In this document: positions 1-7,762 of the stretch, one piece after another | Layout: the number at the start of each line of letters is the position of its first letter | How positions within the stretch are numbered: position 1 is the first letter of the stretch | Assembly (NCBI GenBank): GCA_903929885.1 | Contig: CAIYWI010000023.1 | Span: forward strand, 1 to 64,000 | DNA length: 64,000 nt | Reading direction: 5' to 3' | Origin: an uncultured Phycisphaerales bacterium | GTDB lineage: Bacteria; Planctomycetota; Phycisphaerae; Phycisphaerales; UBA1924 | The notes under the pieces: model-generated | Databases searched by the model: none | Seen by the model: only the letters and a program-made list of their open reading frames with translations | What the model was told of the DNA's origin: nothing | Program-made: the position numbers and the translations under genes

Positions 1-244
<244 letters not shown>

Positions 245-425
245 CACCAACCACGCGTCGTCGCGTCAGCGACGGCCTGGATGGTCGAGGGCTTGACAGT
301 CTTCGGCGCTGCATGACCGCAGCCTGCTTCTTCCGCCGCCCGCAAGGGCGTTGAGATTCGTCGTTCCGGTTGGCCGCCTCCGCGGCTCAGCCGGCACCGC
401 GGCCGAAAGGCCGTCGTGTCGGATT
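245..425 (+). other. 23S-5S internal transcribed spacer
   Basis: About 180 bases separate the 23S end from 5S rRNA. I see no tRNA cloverleaf and no believable ORF. The DNA is GC-rich with short inverted segments (for example CCGCGGC and GCCGGC) that could be processing stems. It is presumably transcribed as part of the rRNA operon. Confidence 0.7.
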
Positions 426-531
426 GTCGGTGTACATGAGCGAAGGGAAACACCTGTTCCCATCCCGAACACAGCAGTTAAGCCTTCGCTGCCGATGATA
501 CTTCTCCGAGGGAAAGTAGGTCATCGCCGAC
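426..531 (+). rRNA. 5S ribosomal RNA
   Basis: About 106 nt show the 5S layout. A terminal helix pairs GTCGGTG at the 5' end with CGCCGAC at the 3' end. The conserved loop B/helix III segment CCCATCCCGAACACAG is present, followed by GTTAAGCC, and the GGGAAAGTAGGTCATCGCCGA 3' part matches helix IV/V. It follows 23S directly, giving the usual 23S-5S order, and a terminator follows 6 nt later. The exact ends are inferred from the terminal helix. Confidence 0.93.
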
Positions 532-536
532 TCTTG

Positions 537-575
537 AACCCCGTCAGGTAAACCTGGCGGGGTTCTTTCGTTTTT
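537..575 (+). terminator. Intrinsic terminator of the rRNA operon
   Basis: AACCCCGTCAGG-TAAA-CCTGGCGGGGTT forms a near-perfect 12-bp stem (one G-T/G-C interior irregularity) with a TAAA loop. It is followed by CTTTCGTTTTT. It sits immediately after 5S rRNA and closes the operon. Confidence 0.9.
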
Positions 576-705
576 GCCCCTGCCTTTCGTGTAACGCCCG
601 TGTCGCCGCCACGTACCACCTGCGAGAGATCTCGCGTCCATGCCCCGTTCGCGCCCGGGTGTTCCGGTGCGCCTCCAGGCCGTCGTGGTGCGATCGGAGG
701 TTCTC

Positions 706-2046
706 ATGCTTCGATTGGCTTCAGTCGTCTGTGCGTCCGCCCTCGCGTTCTCGGCCGGCGCGCAGTGCGTGCCCGCGTGGGACTATTCCCTGTCCGTGCC
801 GGGCGCTCCGAGCGGGTATGTCGGCGCACTCGCCACATTCCAGGGCGATCTGATCGCGAGCGGTTCGTTCACCTCCATGGGCGGAGTCGCCAACACGCAG
901 TACCTTGCCCGATTCAACCGCTCGGCGGGCGCCTGGGAACCCATGGGCGGCGGCATCGGCGCGGGCATCAGCAACGCCTTCGGCACTTCCTTCGCCGAAT
1001 TCGGCGGTGACTTGTACGTCGGCGGATTCTTCGCCGAGACTGTCGGCGTTCCCGGCACCAAGAGCATCGCCCGTTGGGACGGCACCGACTTCCATTCCCT
1101 CGGCACCGGATGGGGCTTCGAGACCGTGAACGCCGTGTGGTCGCTTCTGGCCACCGATGCCATCGGCGGGCAGAATCGCCTCTACATCGGTGGCGGGTTC
1201 GATGCCATCGCAGGCCAGCCCGCGGGCTGCATCGCCTCATGGGACGGGACCACCCTCACCCCGCTCGCCTCCTCCATGACGCTGGTGGGCATCAACCCGC
1301 TGGTCACGTGCATGGCGGTCTTCGATGACGAGCAGGGCGGCGGACCACAACTCTACATCGGCGGACGCTTCTCGGCGGTCAACGGCGTGCCGGCCAACAT
1401 GATCGCCCGCTGGAACGGTTCGACCTGGTCCGCCGTCGGCACCAACCTTGCACCTCGAAATGCCGCAGCCGAGATCGATGCCATGCTCGTCCACGATGAT
1501 GGCACCGGCGCTGCGCTGTACGTCGGCGGGACCAATCTTCGCCTCAACGGCGACGGCATCAATCGCGCCACCGCCAAGTGGAACGGAACCACATGGACCG
1601 CTGTCGGGCAGCCCTTGACCGGCCGAACCTGGTCGCTCGTTTCCTTCGATGACGGCACAGGCTCCCGGCTCTACGCGGGCGGCACGCAGGCCGCCGTCGG
1701 CTACTTCTACCGCCTCGAGGGTGGTACATGGACCGCTGTCGGCGGCGGCGCCGGCGCCCAGGTCGTCAAGTTGCTCGTCGAGGGCAACCGCATGCACATG
1801 GGCGGCTCGTTCACCACCGCGGGCGGCCAGACCGCCAACCGCATCGCCGCTCGAACCTCCTGCATCGTCGTGTGCGGCTGCGCGGCGGACTTCAACGACG
1901 ACGGCGGCGTCGATGGTGCCGATGTGTCCGCCTTCTTCGAGGCCTGGGAGTCCTCCACCGGTTGCTCGGATGTCAACGACGACGGCGGCATCGACGGAAG
2001 CGACGTCAGCGAGTTCTTCTCGCTGTGGGAGTCCGGCGGCTGCTGA
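706..2046 (+). CDS. Secreted repeat protein with GC-type dockerin-like C-terminus
   Basis: This is a 446-residue exported protein of unknown function. I start at ATG 706 rather than the track's 640, because MLRLASVVCASALAFSAGAQ is a clean signal peptide ending AGA-Q. The body has about seven repeats of the form 'LYIGG-F...G...N-IARWNG-TW-VG', probably blades of a beta-propeller-like fold. The C-terminus carries two calcium-loop motifs (DFNDDGGVDGADV and DVNDDGGIDGSDV) and ends in Gly-Gly-Cys. That matches the planctomycete 'GC-type dockerin' tail, thought to be a cell-surface sorting or anchoring signal; this is family knowledge, not shown here. It stands alone between the rRNA operon and a convergent gene. 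Confidence 0.8.
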   Translation: MLRLASVVCASALAFSAGAQCVPAWDYSLSVPGAPSGYVGALATFQGDLIASGSFTSMGGVANTQYLARFNRSAGAWEPMGGGIGAGISNAFGTSFAEFGGDLYVGGFFAETVGVPGTKSIARWDGTDFHSLGTGWGFETVNAVWSLLATDAIGGQNRLYIGGGFDAIAGQPAGCIASWDGTTLTPLASSMTLVGINPLVTCMAVFDDEQGGGPQLYIGGRFSAVNGVPANMIARWNGSTWSAVGTNLAPRNAAAEIDAMLVHDDGTGAALYVGGTNLRLNGDGINRATAKWNGTTWTAVGQPLTGRTWSLVSFDDGTGSRLYAGGTQAAVGYFYRLEGGTWTAVGGGAGAQVVKLLVEGNRMHMGGSFTTAGGQTANRIAARTSCIVVCGCAADFNDDGGVDGADVSAFFEAWESSTGCSDVNDDGGIDGSDVSEFFSLWESGGC

Positions 2047-2124
2047 ACTCGCCCGACGGGCGCTCATGGTCGCCCGGTGCGGCGACTGTCCAGACCCTCG
2101 CGAGATGCAACGTTCCGACATGCA

Positions 2125-2156
2125 CAACGCCCCGGCGACTGGTCGCCGGGGCGTTG
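2125..2156. terminator. Bidirectional hairpin between convergent genes
   Basis: CAACGCCCCGGCGAC-TG-GTCGCCGGGGCGTTG is a perfect 15-bp inverted repeat. It lies between the + strand gene ending at 2046 and the - strand gene ending at 2185. There is no long T-run on either side, so termination is inferred from position and stem strength. Confidence 0.65.
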
Positions 2157-2184
2157 TCGTGTGCACGTGGAGCGAATCGACCTT

Positions 2185-2850
2185 TCAGCGCCGACGACGC
2201 GTGGCGGCCAGCCCGCCCAGCCCAAGAAGCGCCAACGACGACGGGGAGGGGATGAACGTGTACTCATAGCACACGCGCACGCTGGCCGAGGCAAACGTCT
2301 CGAAGAGCAGCAGCAGGTTGCCGGCTCCCGAGCCCGAACTCGTGCCCGTCGCGCTGACCGGCAGCGAAATCGTGTCTCCCGGCGCCGAGGCGGTGAAGAG
2401 CGCGATGTCGGCCGCGGCAGCCGACGAACTGGTCGCCAGCGCACTGCCCGACAGGCCCGTGTACGACTTGCCGGAACTCCCGCCGAAGTCGACGATGCCG
2501 TCGTACGCCGCGACCGTGTCGATGTTGTTGACCACGGGAATCGCGACGCTCAGCAGTGACGCATCCGGCCGCGTGAGCGCGATCGAGGCCGAGAGCGAGG
2601 TCGTGATCGTGGTGCTTGCGGCATCGAGACTCTCGAACGACACGTTGCCACTCACCTGGCCGATGATCCGCCACCGAACGCGGACCAAATTGCCCACGGT
2701 CGGATCGAACTTGGGGATGGTCACCGAGGCGCCCCAGTTCGTCCGCTGGGACGAGAGCGACACGTCATGGCATACTTGGCCGCCGGGACTCGCCAACGCC
2801 GGTGCGGCAAGCAACAACGCCGCGAACGCGGCAGGCATCTTCGTCTTCAT
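2185..2850 (-). CDS. Exported protein with PEP-CTERM-like sorting signal
   Basis: This 221-residue protein starts at MKTKMPAAFAALLLAAPALA, a signal peptide; the 12 upstream codons of the track ORF are dropped. The middle resembles the 'choice-of-anchor E' type of beta-rich domain (a PKFDPTVGNL segment), but I hold that loosely. The C-terminus IPSPSSLALLGLGGLAATRRRR has a short Pro-Ser-Pro motif, a hydrophobic helix and an Arg cluster. This is the tripartite PEP-CTERM-style signal cut by exosortase-type enzymes. It is the only - strand gene in the window and is convergent with the dockerin-tailed gene. Both neighbours are surface or exported proteins with different sorting tails. Confidence 0.8.
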   Translation of the reverse strand: MKTKMPAAFAALLLAAPALASPGGQVCHDVSLSSQRTNWGASVTIPKFDPTVGNLVRVRWRIIGQVSGNVSFESLDAASTTITTSLSASIALTRPDASLLSVAIPVVNNIDTVAAYDGIVDFGGSSGKSYTGLSGSALATSSSAAAADIALFTASAPGDTISLPVSATGTSSGSGAGNLLLLFETFASASVRVCYEYTFIPSPSSLALLGLGGLAATRRRR

Positions 2851-3204
2851 CTCTCGTCTCCTCCGCAACCCGCCTTGTCGCAGCATGCGCCGCGCCGGTG
2901 CGTCGGGGGCCTCCGTGCCGCTCGGAAACGAGCGATCGAGCCGCCGTCGTGGCGAAGCGCAAGATGCTGGAAAATAGCGTCTTGCAGGCGGAGCATAAAT
3001 GCGAACGTCCTCCCTGTCAATCCGGGACGGATCGGAATGGCCGAAATTGGCAGACGCGACGCCGTCTCCTCGCCCGCTAACGTGGCCGGTGTCGAACGCG
3101 CGGTTCTCGGTCGTCCGGCGCCGAGCCGCGGCGAACCCGCGACCAGCCGACTCGCGGTCGACCGTGCGTTGTGATTCGCGGACCCGTCCCTATTCTCACG
3201 CCAG
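2851..3204. other. Divergent intergenic region
   Basis: This 354-base region separates a - strand and a + strand gene, so promoters for both should lie here. A slightly AT-richer patch around 2965-3000 (GGAAAATAGCG, GCATAAATGCG) is the best place to look for the - strand promoter. I could not assign a convincing -35/-10 pair. No gene is supported. Confidence 0.5.
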
Positions 3205-4920
3205 ATGATCCCCGCGTCTCTCGCCGTGGCTTCCATCCTCCTCGCGACCGGCGGCGGTCCGTGGGACGAACGCATCACCGCGCTGGCGACAGCCCGCGCC
3301 GGCGTGGTCGTCGAGACCCTGGGTGACAGCACTGGCGGTACGCCACTACGCGTGGTCCGCGTCGGGCCTGCATCGGGCACCGGTGATTCGGTTCTGCCCA
3401 TGTTGCTGGTGGTCGCCGGTGCCGACGCGAGCCACGCCACCGGCGTCGAGGTGGCCGTGGGGCTTGCCGAATCGCTCGCGGCCAATCCGCCGGCATGGCT
3501 CAATGAAATGGAAGTGGCGATCGTTCCGTGCCTCAACCCTGATGCATTCGCCGCTCGCTCCCCGCTGATCGAGGGCGGACGCCTGCCGCAACCTGTCGAC
3601 GCCGACAAGGATGGTCGTGTCGACGAGGATGGAGGCGATGATCTTGACGGGGACGGGATGGTGCTCGCGATGCGGGTGCGAACCCCATCGCCCGCCACCG
3701 GATTGACCGCGACGCTTTGCGACGATCCGGAGTGGCCCGGATTGATGCGAGGCCCCGATGCGACCAAGGGCGAAGTGGCGACGTGGGCCGTGCTCGTCGA
3801 GGGGCGAGACGACGACGGCGACGGTCGCTTCAACGAGGACGGGCGAGGCGGTGCGGCGGGCGGAGGAATCGACCTCGATCGGCAGTGGCCGGCCTCGTGG
3901 CCCGAGTTCGAGGACGGCGCGGGCCGCCGCCCGCTTCAAACGCCCGAAACCCGCTTGCTTGCGGAATGGTGCCTGGGGCGGGGCCAACTCGCGGGCGTCT
4001 TGGTCTTCGGTCGCCATGACACGCTGGTCTCGATTCCGGAACCGGGCAAGATGGAGGTGTCGGGAAGCGTGCCTCAAGGCATTGCGGAGGCCGACAAGTG
4101 GATCTGGGAACTCCTGAGCGGCCGCTTCAAGGACGTGAGCGGCATCAACGAGTCGCCTACCGCCGACCTGCGAGGATCGTTCGTGCTTTGGGCATCGTCG
4201 CATCTGGGACTGATCTCGATGGGCACGCCGGTGTGGGTGCGCCCCGATCTGGTGAAGCCCGAGCGACGCGGCGAGAAGACCCCGCCCCCCGAGACGTTGC
4301 CCGTCCCGGCGGAAGTGACGCCGCCGAAGCCCGACGTTCCTGAAGCCAAGACGGATGAAGCCCGGTGGTTGCGTCACTTCGCCGAGCGTGCATCGCGGGG
4401 CGGCGGTCCCGGCTTCGTGGCGTGGAAACCCTTCACCCATCCGCAACTCGGACCGGTGGAGATCGGCGGGTTCGTTCCCGGCGCGAAGGCGAATGCGCCT
4501 GCGACGGAGGTGCCGAGACTGGTGGCCCAGCAGGCCACGTTCATCGGCGAATATGCCTCGCTGTTGCCCAGGATCAACGAGCGGGCTTGGGCCACGCGCC
4601 TCGCGCCGGGGCTGTGGAGGATCGATGCGAGGGTGACCAACGAGGGGCGTTTGCCGACGCGAACGTCGATGGGCGTCAAGGCGAGGTGGCGACCGCCGAC
4701 GCTTGTGGCCATCGATGTCGACGTGGCGTCGCTGCTTTCGGGCCCGCGCGTGCACCGGCTGGAGACGATCGCCGCGGGCGGCTTCGCCGACGCATCGTGG
4801 ACGGTGCGGGCCGACGATGGGGGGGTGCTGAAGGTGAAGGTGTCGGACCCCGTCCGGGGTGAGCGAGTGATCGAGGTGTCCCTGTCCGCGGCGGCGGCTG
4901 AAACCGGAGGCAGGCCATGA
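3205..4920 (+). CDS. M14 carboxypeptidase-like protein, probably catalytically dead
   Basis: This 571-residue exported protein (hydrophobic N-terminus MIPASLAVASILLATGGG) is paralogous to the next gene. Both share the order: beta/alpha core, a 'NPD' segment, two Asp-rich calcium-type loops (DADKDGRVDEDGGDDLDGDG and DDDGDGRFNEDG), then 'PE-W...FEDG'. M14 peptidases bind zinc through HxxE plus a later His and use a late Glu for catalysis. Here the HxxE position reads ASHATGVE, with no Glu three residues after His. The region equivalent to FTNELWTP in the downstream copy reads ISMGTPVWV, so the catalytic Glu is missing. A His survives in FGRHDT. It may be a binding or scaffold partner of the active copy. 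The stop overlaps the next start by ATGA, implying translational coupling. Confidence 0.75.
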   Translation: MIPASLAVASILLATGGGPWDERITALATARAGVVVETLGDSTGGTPLRVVRVGPASGTGDSVLPMLLVVAGADASHATGVEVAVGLAESLAANPPAWLNEMEVAIVPCLNPDAFAARSPLIEGGRLPQPVDADKDGRVDEDGGDDLDGDGMVLAMRVRTPSPATGLTATLCDDPEWPGLMRGPDATKGEVATWAVLVEGRDDDGDGRFNEDGRGGAAGGGIDLDRQWPASWPEFEDGAGRRPLQTPETRLLAEWCLGRGQLAGVLVFGRHDTLVSIPEPGKMEVSGSVPQGIAEADKWIWELLSGRFKDVSGINESPTADLRGSFVLWASSHLGLISMGTPVWVRPDLVKPERRGEKTPPPETLPVPAEVTPPKPDVPEAKTDEARWLRHFAERASRGGGPGFVAWKPFTHPQLGPVEIGGFVPGAKANAPATEVPRLVAQQATFIGEYASLLPRINERAWATRLAPGLWRIDARVTNEGRLPTRTSMGVKARWRPPTLVAIDVDVASLLSGPRVHRLETIAAGGFADASWTVRADDGGVLKVKVSDPVRGERVIEVSLSAAAAETGGRP

Positions 4921-6650
4921 AGTTCGTCGAGCGTCTGGCGTCGTGCCTCGTGCTGACCGCGTCGGCGGCCTCGGCCTGGTCGCAGCCCGACCTGCCGTCG
5001 AAGGTGCCGCTGAACTTCGATCGATACCGCTCGGTGGAGGAGATCAACCGGGCGATGAGGGACATCGCGGCGGCCTACCCGGATCTGTGCGTGCTGACCC
5101 GCATCGGCGTCAGTCTCGAGGGGCGCGACCTTCTTGTGCTCACGATCGGGAACTCGAAGCAAGCGTCGATGTCCGACAAGCCGGCGATGTGGATCGACGG
5201 CGCGGTTCACGCCAACGAGATCCAGGCGGCGGAGACGGTGCTTTACACGGCGTGGTACCTGACCAAGGCGTATGGATCGAACCGACCGCTGACGGAGTTG
5301 GTCGATCGCTGCTCGTTCCACTTGATGCCGCTGGTGAATCCCGACAATCGCGACGTGTGGCTCGAGGGGCCCGCCACGCCGAACACGCAGCGATCGAACC
5401 GTCGTCCGGTCGACCAGGATCGGGACGGGCAGATCGACGAGGACGGCCCGGACGATCTCGACGGGGACGGCAGCATCACGCAGATGTGGAAGCGCGACCC
5501 GCTGGGTCGGTGGGAGCGAGACGTCGCCGACCCGCGGATCTTCCGACGCGTGAACGCCGATCGGCCCGCGGGGGGGTGGACGCTGCTGGGCGAGGAGGGG
5601 CTCGACAACGACGGCGACGGCGCGATCAACGAGGATCCGGCGGGCGGCGACGACATGAATCGCAACTGGCCGGCGGGCTGGCTTCCGGAGTTCGTGCAGG
5701 GTGGCGCGGGGCCCTTCCCGCTCTCGGCGCCCGAGACGCGGGCGGTGGCGGACTTCATCGAGCAGCGTCCCAACATCGTGGCGGTGCAGTCGTACCACAA
5801 CACCGGTGGCATGATCCTCCGCGGCCCCGGCGCGGAGCATCGAAACTGGGCATATCCGGCCGCGGACGTTCGCGTCTACGACCAACTGGCAGCGGTGGGG
5901 GAGCAACTGCTCCCGTACTACCGCTCCATGGTGATTCATCGCGACCTGTACACGGTGCACGGCGGGTTCGTCAACTGGACCGCCGAATCGCTCGGCATCT
6001 ACTCCTTCACGAACGAGTTGTGGACGCCGGCGAAGTTCTTCCAGCGTGACCGCACGCAGCCCGACGAGACGCAGCAATGGCTCTGGCGCGATCGGATGGC
6101 CTTCGGCCAGCTCTTCACCGAGCATCGCGAGATCGAGCACCCGACGCTGGGCGCGGTGCTGGTGGGCGGGTTGAACAAGTGGTCGAGCCGCGTCACGCCC
6201 ACCTTCATGCTGTCCGAGGAGTGTCACCGCAACTTCGCCTTCACGATGTTCCATGCGGATCACGCCCCCAGACTGTCGCTGGCGAGGCATGAGGTCAAGG
6301 CCGTCGGTCCTTCGCTCTGGCAACTCACCGTCGAGATCGTCAACGATCGCATCATGCCCACCCGCAGCGAAGTCGCTCGCGACAAGGGCATCGGCACGCC
6401 CGATCTCGTGACGGTCTCGCCTCGTGGCGGGCGCGTCGCGGCGGCCTTCGTCATGGACGGCTGGTTCGATCGCTCGCCCTCGCCCGTTCGCAGCGAGCCG
6501 GCGCGAGTGCAACTGCCCGGCGGCGTCCCGGGCCGGGGCGGCGTCACGCTTCGGTTCCTGGTCGAGGGCGAGTCGAGCCTGCCCGTCGAGGTGCGGCATG
6601 TCTCGGAGAAGGCGACCGATCTGGTCGCCACCCTGACGCTCGCGCCGTGA
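4917..6650 (+). CDS. Secreted M14 zinc carboxypeptidase
   Basis: This 577-residue protein has a signal peptide (MKFVERLASCLVLTASAASAWS) and an M14-family peptidase core. The N-terminal part (IGVSLEGRDLLVLTIG) is typical of the family. The zinc motif HxxE is present as AVHANEIQA. A second zinc His lies in QSYHNTGG, and the catalytic Glu lies in YSFTNELWTP. Two Asp-rich loops (DQDRDGQIDEDGPDDLDGDG and DNDGDGAINED) look like calcium-binding inserts; the second is followed by MNRNWPAGW, the conserved Asn-Arg-Asn-Trp substrate-binding segment. A C-terminal beta domain (about 430-577) resembles the accessory domain of exported M14 enzymes. It probably cleaves C-terminal residues from extracellular or periplasmic peptides. 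It is coupled to the upstream pseudo-enzyme by a 4-bp overlap. Confidence 0.87.
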   Translation: MKFVERLASCLVLTASAASAWSQPDLPSKVPLNFDRYRSVEEINRAMRDIAAAYPDLCVLTRIGVSLEGRDLLVLTIGNSKQASMSDKPAMWIDGAVHANEIQAAETVLYTAWYLTKAYGSNRPLTELVDRCSFHLMPLVNPDNRDVWLEGPATPNTQRSNRRPVDQDRDGQIDEDGPDDLDGDGSITQMWKRDPLGRWERDVADPRIFRRVNADRPAGGWTLLGEEGLDNDGDGAINEDPAGGDDMNRNWPAGWLPEFVQGGAGPFPLSAPETRAVADFIEQRPNIVAVQSYHNTGGMILRGPGAEHRNWAYPAADVRVYDQLAAVGEQLLPYYRSMVIHRDLYTVHGGFVNWTAESLGIYSFTNELWTPAKFFQRDRTQPDETQQWLWRDRMAFGQLFTEHREIEHPTLGAVLVGGLNKWSSRVTPTFMLSEECHRNFAFTMFHADHAPRLSLARHEVKAVGPSLWQLTVEIVNDRIMPTRSEVARDKGIGTPDLVTVSPRGGRVAAAFVMDGWFDRSPSPVRSEPARVQLPGGVPGRGGVTLRFLVEGESSLPVEVRHVSEKATDLVATLTLAP

Positions 6651-6687
6651 TCGGGGCGGGGCCCGACACCCCGCCGGGCCGCTACGC

Positions 6688-7722
6688 TTGGTCGTGACCA
6701 CCGACCCCACGGTCGACGATCAGGCGCGGCGGACTCGCCCTCCCGAGGCGGACGCCTCGATCTATCTCCACCCGCAGACGCTCGCTCGCCTCGCGAGCTT
6801 CGAGCTTCGCGCCAAGATGATCGTCGAGGGACTCTCGACGGGCACGCACCGATCGCCGTTTCAGGGCTTGAGCGTCGAGTTCGCCCAGCACCGCGCCTAT
6901 GCGCCCGGCGACGACCTTCGCCACCTCGACTGGAAGGTCTTCGCCCGCACCGACAAGCTCCAGATCAAGCAGCACCAGCAGGAGACCAACCTCGATCTCG
7001 TCGTGCTGGTCGACGCCTCCGGATCGATGGCCTACGGCTCTCGCTCGTTCGAGGACGCCAGCGGCGAGGGCATCAAGACCAGTTACGACGGCCGTGCGCA
7101 GTGGAGCAAGTTCGATCACGCCACCGCCGTCGCCGCCGCCATCGCCTACATCACGCTCAAGCAGGGCGATCGCGTGGGGCTGGCGGTCTACGCGGACGAG
7201 ATCCGGGCTCTGGTGCGAAGGTCCAGCAGTCAAGGCACCTGGCGGCAGATCGTCGGCGCGCTGAGCGTCCATCCCGTCGACCCCCAGAACAGGTCCCGCC
7301 AGACGCACCTGGCTCGCACCGTCGATCAGGTGCTCGGCAAGATCACCAACCGCTGCATCATCGCCATCGTGTCGGACTTCTTCGTCGAGGTCGACGAGTT
7401 CCGCGACGCGCTGGCGAGGTTCAAGCACGCGGGGCACGACGTCATCGCCTTCCAGGTGCTCGATCGCGACGAGGAGGAGTTCGACTTCGCCGACGCGGCC
7501 CCCTTCGAGGGGCTCGAGGGCGAGGCCGCCCTCCGCATCGATCCCCGTTCGCTTCGCGCCGCGTATCTCGAGGCCTTCAGGTCGCACCAGTCCGCCATCG
7601 AACGCATCGCTCGCGGCATGGGGTTCGACTACCAGCGAGTCAGCACCCATGAATGGCTGGGGCCCACGCTCGCCGCCTTCGTCGCTCGCCGCAATGCGGT
7701 GATGAAGCACAAGGGACGCTGA
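6688..7722 (+). CDS. DUF58 / VWA-like protein
   Basis: This 344-residue cytoplasmic protein belongs to the DUF58 family. The hallmark GTHRSPFQGLSVEFAQ..YAPGDDLRHLDWKVFARTD region lies at about 50-90. A VWA metal-binding (MIDAS) motif DASGS lies near residue 111. DUF58 proteins usually sit in operons with a MoxR AAA+ ATPase and BatA-like membrane VWA proteins. Two such membrane proteins follow here, but no MoxR gene is in the window. The start is TTG 6688 as in the track; GTG 6694 is a possible alternative. Its role is presumably metal-dependent protein-protein interaction in an envelope-maturation or stress complex; function is inferred from family context. Confidence 0.85.
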   Translation: MVVTTDPTVDDQARRTRPPEADASIYLHPQTLARLASFELRAKMIVEGLSTGTHRSPFQGLSVEFAQHRAYAPGDDLRHLDWKVFARTDKLQIKQHQQETNLDLVVLVDASGSMAYGSRSFEDASGEGIKTSYDGRAQWSKFDHATAVAAAIAYITLKQGDRVGLAVYADEIRALVRRSSSQGTWRQIVGALSVHPVDPQNRSRQTHLARTVDQVLGKITNRCIIAIVSDFFVEVDEFRDALARFKHAGHDVIAFQVLDRDEEEFDFADAAPFEGLEGEAALRIDPRSLRAAYLEAFRSHQSAIERIARGMGFDYQRVSTHEWLGPTLAAFVARRNAVMKHKGR

Positions 7723-7762
7723 CGCTCGCTCCCTGCACCCGCGCCCGAACTACCATCGTCCG

